Source: Streptomyces niger (GTDB taxonomy: Bacteria > Actinomycetota > Actinomycetes > Streptomycetales > Streptomycetaceae). Taken from it: DNA of 64,000 bases. The number at the start of each line of letters is the position of its first letter. The first letter of the stretch is position 1. Of the stretch, positions 1-8,584 are shown piece by piece. The position numbers and the translations under genes are program-made. The notes beneath the pieces were generated by a model. It made no database searches and was not told the DNA's origin. It worked only from the letters and a program-made list of their open reading frames with translations. The stretch covers positions 131,147-195,146 of the forward strand of contig NZ_JOFQ01000010.1 in NCBI RefSeq assembly GCF_000718305.1. The letters run 5' to 3'.

Positions 1-378
1 ATCCACCAGGCCGACCCCACCGGCCCGGCCGAGGTCCGCGCCGAGCTGCGGCGGATGCTGGACCAGTGGCGGGCCGGTGCGGTGGCGGGCGACGTGGAGC
101 TGGTGGCCACCGAGCTGATCACCAACGCGCTGCGGCACACCGAGAGCGGGGCGCTGGTCTCGCTGGAGCTGCGTTCCGGCCCGCCGGACCGGGTGCGGCT
201 GGAGGTCGAGGACGGGTCCAGCCACTGGCCGCGGCGGCGCAACCCGGGCGAGACCGCGACCACCGGCCGCGGCCTGCTGCTGGTGGAGGCGCTGTCGGAC
301 CGGTGGGGCGCGGAGGCCCGGGGCGCGGGCAAGGCGCTGTGGTGCGAGTTCACCGTGCCCGGCCCCGAAGACTCCTGA
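1..378 (+). CDS. ATP-binding protein, anti-sigma/SpoIIAB-type HATPase domain (5' truncated)
   Basis: The reading frame is open from base 1, so the true start lies outside the window; an internal ATG at 55 is not needed. The visible 125 residues form a GHKL ATPase of the RsbW/SpoIIAB type. The N-box reads ELVATELITNALRH and the G-box TGRGLLLVEALSDRWG, and it ends GKALWCEFTVPG. Such domains stand alone as serine kinases of anti-anti-sigma factors, or form the C-terminus of SpoIIE-type phosphatases; the missing 5' part decides which. The same architecture ends the phosphatase at 4382-6556, suggesting a paralogue. The gene converges on the aldehyde dehydrogenase with an 18-base gap. Confidence 0.85.
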   Translation: MHQADPTGPAEVRAELRRMLDQWRAGAVAGDVELVATELITNALRHTESGALVSLELRSGPPDRVRLEVEDGSSHWPRRRNPGETATTGRGLLLVEALSDRWGAEARGAGKALWCEFTVPGPEDS

Positions 379-396
379 AGCGGCGGCCACCGGGGA

Positions 397-1794
397 TCAG
401 CCCTTGGCGCCGTACCAGACCGTGGTGATGTTGCAGAACTCCCGGATGCCGTGGTCGCCCAGCTCCCGGCCGTACCCGGAGCGCTTGGCGCCGCCGAAGG
501 GCATGCCCGGGTGCGAGGCGGTCATCCCGTTGAAGAAGATGCCGCCCGCCTGGATGTCCCGCACCAGCCGGTCCTGTTCGGCCGCGTCCTCGGTCCAGGC
601 GTTGGAACTGAGGCCGAAGGACGTGTCGTTGGCGAGGGTGATCGCCTCGTCCAGGTCGGCGACGCGGAAGAGCGTGGCGACCGGCCCGAACGCCTCCTCG
701 TAGTAGATCTTCATGTCCTTGGTGACGTCGGCGAGCACCGTCGGCCGGTAGAACCAGCCCTGGTCCATGCCCTCGGGCCGGCCGCCGCCGCACAGCACCG
801 TGGCGCCGTGCATCGTGGCGTCGTCGACCAGCTGCTCCAGGTCGGCGCGGCCCTGCTCGCTGGAGAGCGGGCCCACGTCGGTCCCGTCCGCCATCGGGTC
901 GCCGACCCGCAGCGCGTTCATCTTCTCGGTGAAGAGGGCGGCGAACCGGTCGTAGACGTCGGTGTGGACGATGAAGCGCTTGGCGGCGATGCAGGACTGG
1001 CCGTTGTTCTGCACCCGGGCGGTGACGGCGGTGGCCGCCGCCTTCTCCAGGTCGGCCGAGGGCAGCACGAGGTACGGGTCGCTGCCGCCCAGTTCGAGCA
1101 CCGTCTTCTTGATCTCGTCACCGGCGATGGCGGCGACGGACTGCCCCGCGGGCTCGCTGCCGGTCAGCGTCGCGGCGGCCACCCGGGGGTCGCGCAGGAT
1201 CATCTCGACCGAGCCGGACCCGATCAGCAGCGTCTGGAAGGCGCCCTCGGGGAAGCCTGCGCGGCGGAAGAGGTCCTCGATGTACAGGGCCGTCTGCGGG
1301 ACGTTCGAGGCGTGCTTGAGCAGGCCGACGTTGCCCGCCATCAGCGCGGGCGCGGCGAAGCGGATCACCTGCCAGAGCGGGAAGTTCCACGGCATCACCG
1401 CGAGCACCGGGCCCAGCGGGCGGTAGCGCACGTAGGCGCGGGCCCCGCCGGAGTCCTTGATGTCGACGGCCCGCGGGTGCTCGTCGGCGAGCAGCGCCTC
1501 GGCGTGGTCGGCGTACCAGCGCATGGTCTTCACGCACTTGGCGGCCTCCGCGCGGGCCTGCGCCAGCGGCTTGCCCATCTCGGTGGTCATGGTGCGGGCG
1601 ATGTCGTCGGCGTCGGCCTCCAGCAGGTCGGCCGCCTTGCGCAGCAGGGTGGCGCGCCGGTCGAAGCCGGTGGTGCGGTACTCCTGCCAGGCCTGGTCCG
1701 CGCGGACCAGTCGGTCCTCGATCTCGCCTTCGTTGAGCGCGTCGAACGTCTTGAGGGTCTCGCCGGTGGCCGGATTCACCGTGGCGATGGCCAT
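397..1794 (-). CDS. NAD(P)-dependent aldehyde dehydrogenase, succinate-semialdehyde dehydrogenase type
   Basis: A 465-residue aldehyde dehydrogenase that oxidises an aldehyde to its acid with NAD(P). Family marks are MPWNFPLWQ (cofactor-site region), LTGSEPAGQSVA, the general-base Glu in VLELGGSDPYLV and the nucleophilic Cys in NNGQSCIAAKRF. The C-terminal half carries FGPVATLFRV, PFGGAKRSGYGRE and a short tail. The ATG at 1794 is chosen because AGGAGAGG sits 8 bases upstream; an in-frame GTG at 1803 lies inside that ribosome site. The sequence is closest in style to short NAD-dependent succinate-semialdehyde dehydrogenases, but substrate cannot be read from sequence. A small proline-rich gene lies directly upstream on the same strand. 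Confidence 0.93.
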   Translation of the reverse strand: MAIATVNPATGETLKTFDALNEGEIEDRLVRADQAWQEYRTTGFDRRATLLRKAADLLEADADDIARTMTTEMGKPLAQARAEAAKCVKTMRWYADHAEALLADEHPRAVDIKDSGGARAYVRYRPLGPVLAVMPWNFPLWQVIRFAAPALMAGNVGLLKHASNVPQTALYIEDLFRRAGFPEGAFQTLLIGSGSVEMILRDPRVAAATLTGSEPAGQSVAAIAGDEIKKTVLELGGSDPYLVLPSADLEKAAATAVTARVQNNGQSCIAAKRFIVHTDVYDRFAALFTEKMNALRVGDPMADGTDVGPLSSEQGRADLEQLVDDATMHGATVLCGGGRPEGMDQGWFYRPTVLADVTKDMKIYYEEAFGPVATLFRVADLDEAITLANDTSFGLSSNAWTEDAAEQDRLVRDIQAGGIFFNGMTASHPGMPFGGAKRSGYGRELGDHGIREFCNITTVWYGAKG

Positions 1795-1847
1795 GGGAAG
1801 CACCTCTCCTTCTGGTGGTGCGGGAGTCCTTCTGGTGGTGCGGACGG

Positions 1848-2054
1848 TCAGCCCAGCGGGCTGGGCTGCGGCGACGGTTCCGGTACCGGGTCCGGGCTCG
1901 GGCCGGGCGGGCGCGGGACCGGGGACGGTTCCGGGGTGGGCGGTACGGGGTCGGGCGGGCCCGGCACGGGGTCCGGGACCGGTCCCGGGCCGGGGTTGGG
2001 CGGTGTCGGGCCGCCGGGGTCGTGAGCGCGCGCGGGGTGCGGCTGCCGTTCCAC
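1848..2054 (-). CDS. Small proline-rich peptide (68 aa)
   Basis: A short frame of 68 residues in the stretch upstream of the aldehyde dehydrogenase. It starts with GTG at 2054, preceded at 6 bases by a perfect AGGAGG. After about 15 ordinary residues (VERQPHPARAHDPGG) it consists of Pro-rich repeats of the form PxPDPVP, PPDPVPPTPEPSP and similar, ending in SPLG. No signal peptide or membrane segment is visible. Proline-rich tracts like this form extended, unstructured chains. The frame stays open because of the low-complexity repeat, so the ribosome site is the main support. No function is recognised. It may share a transcript with the dehydrogenase, whose ribosome site begins about 40 bases downstream. 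Confidence 0.5.
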   Translation of the reverse strand: MERQPHPARAHDPGGPTPPNPGPGPVPDPVPGPPDPVPPTPEPSPVPRPPGPSPDPVPEPSPQPSPLG

Positions 2055-2219
2055 GGAAGACCTCCTGGATCTCACGGTGTGGTGCGTGCCGCGGGCGGTC
2101 CGCCCGCGGCGGTGGTTCTTCCCTATGGCCCCCGTACCCGAGTCTGGCCCGGCTATCGCTCCGGCGCGCGGCGGAATCCGAGGGGCGCGGGCCGAGCGGT
2201 TCCCCCCTACAGTGCCGTC

Positions 2220-2963
2220 ATGAAGCCTTCGTTGCAGGCACTGGCGGCCGGTGCGGCCGCGCTCGCGCTGGCCGGCACGGCCGGCTCCGGCCCGGCCGCG
2301 GCAGCGCCCGGGCACCCGACGGCGGACCGGTCGGGCGCGCCGCTGCCCGCCCGGATGGCGGACACCGGCGGCGGCAGTCAGCTGATCACGGCCGAGGCAC
2401 CGCGGACGGCTGCCACCCACGGGCGGCTGATCTGGTGGGGGAAGCGGCACGGCCACTGGCGGCAGGCGGGCTCGGCGCCCGCCCGATTCGGCGCGAAGGG
2501 CCTGGCCGAGGGCAGTTCCCGCAAGCAGAGCACGAACACCACGCCGACCGGCCTGTACGACCTGCCGTTCGGCTTCGGGATCGGCGCGGCCCCGGCCGGT
2601 ACGGAGGTCTCCTACCGCCGGGTGCACGGCAACTCCTGGTGGTGCGAGGACAACGCCTCGGCCGCGTACAACCGCTGGGCCGAGCCGCTGCCCGCCGACT
2701 GCGCGGCCAAGGAGTCGGAGCGGCTGGCCGACTATCCGACGCAGTACGACCGGGCGCTGGTCATCGGCTTCAACTACGACAAGCCGGTGCGCGGCCGCGG
2801 CGCCGGGATCTTCCTGCACGTCAACGGCAAGGGCGCGACGGCGGGCTGCGTCTCGGTACCGGCGGGCGCGATGGCCCGCGTCCTGGCCTGGGCGGACCCG
2901 GACAAGCGGCCGCACATCGCGATCGGGACGAAGTCCGGGGACACGGCGATCACCCGGTACTGA
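2220..2963 (+). CDS. Secreted L,D-transpeptidase (YkuD) family protein
   Basis: A 247-residue exported protein. The first 30 residues are a signal peptide (MKPSLQ, then an Ala/Leu/Gly-rich core ending near PAAAAPG). The C-terminal half has the YkuD signature: a His in IFLHVNGKG followed by the nucleophile Cys in ATAGCVSV, spacing close to the classical HxNG...GC(V/I)S pattern. L,D-transpeptidases form 3-3 cross-links in peptidoglycan or attach proteins to it; many small secreted actinobacterial members are of unknown detailed role. Two extra Cys (WWCEDN, LPADCAAK) could form a disulphide. No clear ribosome site precedes the ATG, so initiation may be weak or leaderless. It converges on the MFS gene at 2989. 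Confidence 0.85.
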   Translation: MKPSLQALAAGAAALALAGTAGSGPAAAAPGHPTADRSGAPLPARMADTGGGSQLITAEAPRTAATHGRLIWWGKRHGHWRQAGSAPARFGAKGLAEGSSRKQSTNTTPTGLYDLPFGFGIGAAPAGTEVSYRRVHGNSWWCEDNASAAYNRWAEPLPADCAAKESERLADYPTQYDRALVIGFNYDKPVRGRGAGIFLHVNGKGATAGCVSVPAGAMARVLAWADPDKRPHIAIGTKSGDTAITRY

Positions 2964-2988
2964 GTGGTACCGAGAGCCCGGCCGCGCG

Positions 2989-4278
2989 TCAGGGCTGCGG
3001 GTCCCGGGCGTCGTAGCGGGCGAAGGCGGGGCGGCCCAGGCCGAGGAGCGTCACCACCAGGAGGCAGGCCAGGCCGCCGCCGACCACGGCGACGGCCGGG
3101 GTGGCGAGGTCGGCGGCGGAGCCGGCGAGGAAGTCGCCGAGCCGCGGCCCGCCCGCGACCACCACGATGAAGACGCCCTGGAGCCGGCCGCGCATCCGGT
3201 CGGGGGTGGCGGCCTGCAGCATCGTGGAGCGGAAGACCATCGAGACGGTGTCGGCGCACCCCGCGACCGCGAGGAAGACCAGGCCGAGCCAGAGGTTGCG
3301 GGTGAGGCCGAAGACGGCGACGGCCGCGCCCCAGGCGGCGACGGCGAGCAGGATCGCCAGGCCGTGCCGCCGGATGACGCCGAGCCAGCCGGAGAACAGC
3401 CCGCCCAGGACGGCGCCGACGGCGGGCGCGGCGACCAGCAGGCCGACGGTCTTGGCGTCGCCGCCGAACCAGAGCGCGGCGACGGCCGGGAAGAGGGCGC
3501 GCGGCTGGGCCAGCACCATCGCGGCCAGGTCGGCGAAGAAGGTCATCCGCAGGTTGGGGCGGGTGGCGAGGAAGCGCAGGCCGTCCAGGACGGAGGCGCG
3601 CTCGGGCCGGGCGCCGTCCGGGCCCGCCTCGTGCTCGGGGCGCATCGAGGGCAGTCGCCACATGGCGTACAGGGACGCGGTGAAGGCGACGACGTCGATG
3701 AGGTAGGCGGCCTGGTAGCCCCACCAGCCGACGATGAGGCCGCCCAGCATCGGGCCGCCCATCAGGCCGAGGTTGCTGGTGAGGGAGTTGAGCGCGTTGG
3801 CGGCCGGCAGCTGCTCGGTGGGCAGCAGGCGGGGGATCATCGAGGAGCGGGCCGGCGAGTTCATCGCGAAGCAGACGGCCTGGAGGGCGACGACGGCGTA
3901 GAGCAGGCCGACCTGGCGTACGTGCAGCAGCGCGGCGACGGCCAGTACGACGGACATGGTCGTGGCGCCGAGGGCGCTGAACAGGCCCAGGGTGCGGCGG
4001 TCGACGGTGTCGGCGATGGCGCCGCCGTACAGGCCGAAGACGACCAGCGGGACGAGGGAGCAGAGGCCGACCAGCCCGACGGAGAACGTCGAGTGGGTGA
4101 TGTCGTAGACCTGGAGCGAGACCGCGAGCGCGGTCATCTGCTGCCCCACCCAGGAGACGGTGTTGCCCGTCCACAGCCGGCGGTAGTGGACGGAGGTACG
4201 CAGCGGGGTGAGGTCGGCGAATATGCGCGAACGCACGCCGGTGGGAGCGGTCTCAGTGGGCACGCGGCAGTAAAGCAC
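2989..4278 (-). CDS. MFS transporter, EntS/MFS_3-like exporter
   Basis: A 429-residue major facilitator with about 12 predicted hydrophobic segments. After a short basic N-terminus (RSRIFADLTPLRTSVHYRRLW) comes TGNTVSWVGQQMTALAVSLQVYDIT and the motif-A-like loop GGAIADTVDRRTLG, typical of enterobactin-exporter-like MFS_3 proteins that export siderophores or drugs. The conserved mid-loop after helix 6 is present. Start choice is uncertain: GTG at 4278 and GTG at 4263 are both in frame and neither has a convincing ribosome site. No neighbour tells the substrate; the phosphatase gene immediately upstream on the same strand is unrelated. Drug efflux or metabolite export are both possible. Confidence 0.87.
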   Translation of the reverse strand: MLYCRVPTETAPTGVRSRIFADLTPLRTSVHYRRLWTGNTVSWVGQQMTALAVSLQVYDITHSTFSVGLVGLCSLVPLVVFGLYGGAIADTVDRRTLGLFSALGATTMSVVLAVAALLHVRQVGLLYAVVALQAVCFAMNSPARSSMIPRLLPTEQLPAANALNSLTSNLGLMGGPMLGGLIVGWWGYQAAYLIDVVAFTASLYAMWRLPSMRPEHEAGPDGARPERASVLDGLRFLATRPNLRMTFFADLAAMVLAQPRALFPAVAALWFGGDAKTVGLLVAAPAVGAVLGGLFSGWLGVIRRHGLAILLAVAAWGAAVAVFGLTRNLWLGLVFLAVAGCADTVSMVFRSTMLQAATPDRMRGRLQGVFIVVVAGGPRLGDFLAGSAADLATPAVAVVGGGLACLLVVTLLGLGRPAFARYDARDPQP

Positions 4279-4381
4279 GCGACGCGTCGGATGTATGTGG
4301 CGGGGGCCACCTTCACGCCTTACATGCTGTAGACGGCAGCCATATGTCCGGAAGCCCGTGGATCGGCCCGCGTCCCCGGCG

Positions 4382-6556
4382 TCACGGGCACAGGAACTCG
4401 CACCACACGCTCTTGCCGTTGCCGCGCGGGGTCACGCCCCAGACGTCCGCCAGCCGGTCGACCAGCAGCAGGCCGCGCCCGTGCACGCGGCTGTCGGCCG
4501 GTTCCTCGCGGTGCGGCAGCACGCTGGAGCGGTCGGCGACCTCCAGGCGGAGCCGTCGCTCCCCGTTCCTGGGCAGCGCGAGGGACACCTGGGCCGCCCC
4601 GTCGGTGTGCAGCAGCGCGTTGGTGATCAGCTCGTCGGCGACCAGCTCGATCTCCTCGGCGCGCTCGTGCGCACCCCAGGCCCGGACCGCCTCCCGGATC
4701 GCTCGCCGGGCCCCGGCGAGCCCTCCGGCGTCCCCGGGCACGACGTGCCGGCGGACCGTGCCGTGGTGGTCGGGCGGGGTCGTGCCGCTGCGCCGGAGCA
4801 GCAGCAGCGCCATGTCGTCCTCGCCGTCACCGCTGAGGGAGAGCGTGCACAGCAGGTCGGCGAGTTGCTGGACGTCCTGCGGCCCGGTGCGCACCGCCCG
4901 GGCCAGCCGGGCCATCCCGTCGTCCAGGTCATGCCCCGGCCGCTCGACCAGGCCGTCCGTGCACAGCACCAGCGTCTCCCCGGGCGCGAGGCGCACCGTG
5001 GTGACGGGGTAGTCCAGTTGGCCGAACTCGGCGGACAGGCCGAGCGGCAGCCCGCCGACCACGGGCAGCCGGCGGCAGATGCCCTCGGCGTGCCGGACCA
5101 GCGGATCGACGTGGCCGGCCCGGACGACCTGCAGCGCGCCGGTGGTCAGGTCGATGTCGGCGTAGGTGCAGGTGGCGAAGCGTTCGGGATCCAGTTCGTG
5201 CAGGAAGGCGGAGGCCCGGGCCATGACGGTGGCGGGCGGGTGGCCCTCGGCGGCGTACGCGCGCAGGACGATGCGCAGCTGCCCCATGAGGGTGGCGGCC
5301 CGGGTGTCGTGGCCCTGGACGTCGCCGATGACGACGGCGACCCGGCCGCCACCGGAAGGGGGTCCGCCGGGCAGCTGGATGACGTCGTACCAGTCGCCGC
5401 CGATGTCCTGGCCCAGCCGCGCCGCGCGGTAGCGCACCGCGATGCGGGCGCCGGGGACGCCGGGGATGCGGCGCGGCAGCATGGCGTGCTGGAGCGCCTC
5501 GGCGAGGTCGTGCTCCTGGTCGAAGAGCATCGCGCGGGCCAGGCTCTGCGCGATGCTGCTGCCGAGCGCCACGAGGATGCTGCGCTCGTGCGTGCTGAAC
5601 TCGCACTCCTCCCGGTAGAAGAGGCCGATGACGCCGATGGGGCGGGCCTGCGCGATCAGCGGGAGGTAGGCGGCCGAGCCGATGTTCAGGGGTTGGACGT
5701 GCGGCCAGAGCCGCGGGTAGCAGGAGGCGAACTCCGCGCGGGAGCGGACGAAGCGCGGCCTGAGGGTGCGCACGACCTCGCTCATCGGGAACTCGTCCGC
5801 CACTCGGGTGAACCGGTGTTCCGGGACGAAGCTGCCGGCCTGCCCCTCGGAGACGAGCTGGATGCGGCCGGCCTCCACCAGCCCCAGGATGACGTTCTCC
5901 ACGCCGAGCCGGCTCAGCCCCTGGGCGTCCCCGAGGACGGCGACGACGTCGCGGACGCTCCGGGCGTGCGCGAGGGCCGCGGTGGTGCGCTCCACGACGG
6001 AGGTGTGCCCGCGGCGGCGATCGCCCGCGGTCGCCGGGCCGGCGGTACGGGAGAGCTGCAGTTCCTGGCGGGCGTCGCGGACGATGCCGACGATGCGGTG
6101 CGGCCGGCCGCTGTCGTCCCGGTAGATCGTGCCGTGGGTGTGGATCCAGAGCAGCGTGCCGTCGTGGTGCCGGACGCGGAAGTAGGCGCCGTAGGACTCG
6201 CTGCCGTCCTTGATGGCCTGGGCGACCAGGGAGTCCAGCCGGGCGGCCTCGGCGGGCGGGACCCGGTGGGAGAGGGAGGCGGGGCGGCCGTCGTACTCGT
6301 CGGGGCCCACGTCGAAGATCCGCAGCGCGGCGGCGTCCATGTGCAGCCGGCCGCGCTCCAGGTCCCAGTCGAAGCCCCCCATGCCGTTGAGCGCCAGAAT
6401 CAGGTGCGGCGGGGCGGGCCACTCCTCCGGCGGCGACATGGCAGAGGACTGCGCGCCCGGTTCGGCCATGTCGTCACTTTCCCACATCTCCCACCCGTAC
6501 GGGATGTCCGCACACCGGGCCGGCCCCACCGGGCGAGTCGCATCTGACTTTCTCAT
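4382..6556 (-). CDS. PAS-GAF-PP2C(SpoIIE)-HATPase multidomain phosphatase/kinase
   Basis: A 724-residue soluble sensor of partner-switching pathways. Domain order: PAS (about 50-140, ending in a PAC-like WIHTHGTIYRD segment), GAF (about 170-320, VENVILGLVEAG to VALGSSIAQS), SpoIIE-type PP2C phosphatase (about 345-570, with GGDWYDVIQLPGG, VAVVIGDVQGHDTRAA and LCTDGLVERPGHD metal-binding Asp motifs), and a C-terminal RsbW-type HATPase (about 600-724, ELVADELITNALLH, HGRGLLLVDRLADVWG). It can in principle both dephosphorylate and phosphorylate anti-anti-sigma factors in response to a small ligand. ATG at 6556 is chosen because GAGG lies 8 bases upstream; ATG at 6469 is an alternative. It diverges from the regulator at 6666. 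Confidence 0.92.
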   Translation of the reverse strand: MRKSDATRPVGPARCADIPYGWEMWESDDMAEPGAQSSAMSPPEEWPAPPHLILALNGMGGFDWDLERGRLHMDAAALRIFDVGPDEYDGRPASLSHRVPPAEAARLDSLVAQAIKDGSESYGAYFRVRHHDGTLLWIHTHGTIYRDDSGRPHRIVGIVRDARQELQLSRTAGPATAGDRRRGHTSVVERTTAALAHARSVRDVVAVLGDAQGLSRLGVENVILGLVEAGRIQLVSEGQAGSFVPEHRFTRVADEFPMSEVVRTLRPRFVRSRAEFASCYPRLWPHVQPLNIGSAAYLPLIAQARPIGVIGLFYREECEFSTHERSILVALGSSIAQSLARAMLFDQEHDLAEALQHAMLPRRIPGVPGARIAVRYRAARLGQDIGGDWYDVIQLPGGPPSGGGRVAVVIGDVQGHDTRAATLMGQLRIVLRAYAAEGHPPATVMARASAFLHELDPERFATCTYADIDLTTGALQVVRAGHVDPLVRHAEGICRRLPVVGGLPLGLSAEFGQLDYPVTTVRLAPGETLVLCTDGLVERPGHDLDDGMARLARAVRTGPQDVQQLADLLCTLSLSGDGEDDMALLLLRRSGTTPPDHHGTVRRHVVPGDAGGLAGARRAIREAVRAWGAHERAEEIELVADELITNALLHTDGAAQVSLALPRNGERRLRLEVADRSSVLPHREEPADSRVHGRGLLLVDRLADVWGVTPRGNGKSVWCEFLCP

Positions 6557-6665
6557 CAGTCAGGCCTCATCACGAGCCGTTTATCCGTTCCTGTCCAGGG
6601 TTTCCCCGGGAAATCGACGCGGTATGCGTTGCGGTGATCTCATCACCCTGCTACGGTCCCGGACC

Positions 6666-7529
6666 ATGCAGGAAGACCCCGGCACCCGGCTCGCCGACGA
6701 GAGCGGCGATCTCACGGACCGCGTCAAGAAGGTGATCGACGGCATCGGCTGCAGCCGCCGTGAGTTCGCCCGGCGCATCGTGATGGACCCCTCGAAGCTC
6801 TCCCGCTCCCTCGGCGGGACCCGCCGCTTCACCATCGCCGAGATCGTCCGCATCGCCGAGATCGGCGGGGTGGACACCGGCTGGCTGCTGGGCTCCCGGG
6901 CCGTGACCGCGGCACCGGACGACGCGTCGGCACCCACCGCACTGCCCGAGGGCGGCCGGCCGCTGCAGATCGTCCGCGAGACGGTGCGGCTGATCGCCGA
7001 GCACGGCTTCCACTCCGTACGGGTCGCCGACATCGCCGCGGCCTGCGGGACGAGCACGGCCGCGATCCACTACCACTTCCCCGGCCGGGACGACCTCCTG
7101 GAGGCCGCCGTCCGCTGGTGCATGGACGAGGACACCGCGCGCCGCGCGCAGGGCCTGGCCGGCGCCACCGACGCGCGCGAGGAGATGCTGCACCTCATCG
7201 CGCTGCAGACCCCCCGCACGGAACAGCAGCGCCGGCAGTGGCTGGTCTGGCTGGACATGTGGGCGCAGGCGGCCCGCTCCACCGAGGTCGGCCGGCTGCA
7301 CGACCACTACTACCGGCAGTGGCGGAACACCGTCGCCGACGTCGTGCGACGCGGCGTCGAGCAGGGCGTCTTCCGCCCCGTCGACGTGGAGTTCACCGCA
7401 CTGCGGCTGACCGCGCTGATCGACGGCCTGGCCACCCAGGTGCTGGCCACCGCCCCCGGCAGCACCACCCCGGACAGCATGCACGCCGCGCTGACCGCCT
7501 TCGTCGAGGACGAGCTGACCGCGCCGTAA
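6666..7529 (+). CDS. Transcriptional regulator with N-terminal XRE-type HTH fused to a TetR-type HTH/ligand domain
   Basis: A 287-residue regulator with two DNA-binding regions. Residues about 20-80 resemble a lambda-repressor-like HTH ([21 protein letters not shown], then [22 protein letters not shown]). Residues about 100-150 are a TetR HTH ([41 protein letters not shown]), followed by a helical C-terminal ligand and dimer domain. It lies immediately upstream of the carnitine-type genes and is separated from them by a strong terminator, so it is the likely local regulator; the TGACG-CGTCA inverted repeat at 7628-7640 may be its site. The ATG at 6666 lacks a clear ribosome site; ATG at 6624 is in frame and possible. 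Confidence 0.85.
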   Translation: MQEDPGTRLADESGDLTDRVKKVIDGIGCSRREFARRIVMDPSKLSRSLGGTRRFTIAEIVRIAEIGGVDTGWLLGSRAVTAAPDDASAPTALPEGGRPLQIVRETVRLIAEHGFHSVRVADIAAACGTSTAAIHYHFPGRDDLLEAAVRWCMDEDTARRAQGLAGATDAREEMLHLIALQTPRTEQQRRQWLVWLDMWAQAARSTEVGRLHDHYYRQWRNTVADVVRRGVEQGVFRPVDVEFTALRLTALIDGLATQVLATAPGSTTPDSMHAALTAFVEDELTAP

Positions 7530-7564
7530 GGCGCCGTACCGGAGACCGTCCGGCCCCCCCCATC

Positions 7565-7601
7565 GTGCGCGGGCAGGCGTGGCCGACGCCTGCCCGCGCA
7601 C
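7565..7601 (+). terminator. Perfect 16-bp stem hairpin after the XRE-TetR regulator
   Basis: GTGCGCGGGCAGGCGT (7565-7580) pairs perfectly with 7586-7601 around a 5-base loop GGCCG. There is no long T-tract, as is usual for GC-rich actinobacterial terminators. It ends the regulator transcript 36 bases after its stop and separates it from the catabolic operon. Confidence 0.75.
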
Positions 7602-7627
7602 CCCCTCCCTTCCCCTGCCGTCACACC

Positions 7628-7640
7628 TGACGGTTCGTCA
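7628..7640. promoter_or_regulatory. Inverted repeat TGACG-GTT-CGTCA, candidate TetR-type operator
   Basis: A 5-bp perfect inverted repeat with 3-base spacer lies 29 bases upstream of the BKACE start codon, where a repressor would block the operon promoter. TGACG...CGTCA half-sites are common for actinobacterial TetR proteins, and the XRE-TetR regulator is adjacent. The link is inference. Confidence 0.45.
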
Positions 7641-7668
7641 CCCACCCATCGCAGAAGGGAATCCCGTC

Positions 7669-8556
7669 ATGAACGACGAGGTCATCATCACCTGTGCGCT
7701 GACCGGCGCGGGCGACACCGTGCGCCGCTCCCCACACGTCCCCGTGACGCCCGAGCAGATCGCCAAGTCCGCCGTGGAGGCGGCGGAAGCGGGCGCCGCC
7801 GTGGTGCACATCCACGTCCGCGACCCCGAGACCGGCGACCCCTCGCGCGACCCGAAGCTGTACGCGGAGGTCGTCGAGCGCATCAAGGAGACCGGCACCG
7901 ACGTCGTCATCAACCTCACCGCCGGCATGGGCGGCGACCTGGTGCTCGACCCCGACCAGCCGCTGGAGAAGGGCGCGCAGCCCGGCACCGACCTGGTCGG
8001 CGGCCTGGACCGGCTCCCGCACGTCGAGGACCTGCTCCCCGACATCTGCACCCTGGACTGCGGCTCGCTGAACTTCGGCGACAACCTCTACATCTCCACC
8101 CCCGAGATGCTCCGCAAGGGCGCCAAGCGCATCCAGGAGCTGGGCGTCCGCCCCGAGCTGGAGATCTTCGACACCGGCCAGCTGTGGTTCGCCAAGCAGC
8201 TGCGCGCCGAGGGCCTGCTGGACGACCCGACCGTCTTCCAGCTGTGCATGGACATCCCGTGGGGCGCCCCGGCCGACCCGGGCGTGCTCCAGTCGATGGT
8301 CAACATGCTGCCCGAGAACGCCCAGTGGGCGAGCTTCGCGCTCGGCCGCATGCAGATGCCGTGGGTCGCCCAGTCCATCCTGCTCGGCGGCAACGTCCGC
8401 GTCGGCCTGGAGGACAACCTGTACCTCTCCAAGGGCGTGAAGGCCACCAACGCCCAGCTCGTCGAGCGCGCCGTGACCATCACCGAGTCCCTCGGCGCCA
8501 AGGTCGCCACGCCCGACCGGGCCCGCGCCCGCATGGGCCTGAAGCCCCGCGCCTGA
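7669..8556 (+). CDS. cdhC: Beta-keto acid cleavage enzyme (BKACE, DUF849), probable 3-dehydrocarnitine cleavage enzyme
   Basis: A 295-residue BKACE protein, which condenses a beta-keto acid with acetyl-CoA to give acetoacetate and a new CoA ester. The zinc-binding HxH is H47/H49 in [14 protein letters not shown]; other family blocks are [33 protein letters not shown] and [17 protein letters not shown] at 7669 is preceded by AGAAGGGA. With the dehydrogenase and thioesterase downstream it reproduces the carnitine set of pseudomonads (dehydrocarnitine plus acetyl-CoA to betainyl-CoA plus acetoacetate). The family name is certain; the dehydrocarnitine substrate is inferred from context. It is first in a three-gene operon ending at the 10031 terminator. 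Confidence 0.85.
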   Translation: MNDEVIITCALTGAGDTVRRSPHVPVTPEQIAKSAVEAAEAGAAVVHIHVRDPETGDPSRDPKLYAEVVERIKETGTDVVINLTAGMGGDLVLDPDQPLEKGAQPGTDLVGGLDRLPHVEDLLPDICTLDCGSLNFGDNLYISTPEMLRKGAKRIQELGVRPELEIFDTGQLWFAKQLRAEGLLDDPTVFQLCMDIPWGAPADPGVLQSMVNMLPENAQWASFALGRMQMPWVAQSILLGGNVRVGLEDNLYLSKGVKATNAQLVERAVTITESLGAKVATPDRARARMGLKPRA

Positions 8557-8584
8557 CGTACGTCCCACCACCTTGGAGCCCCGC

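Noticed and set aside
451..2025. Long plus-strand open frame opposite the aldehyde dehydrogenase
   Set aside because: Antisense frame of a high-GC gene with no ribosome site and no family resemblance; the minus-strand enzyme has complete motifs.
4295..6547. 750-codon plus-strand frame opposite the PAS-GAF-PP2C gene
   Set aside because: Low-complexity Gly/Ala/Arg/Val composition typical of antisense frames; the minus strand encodes a full four-domain protein.
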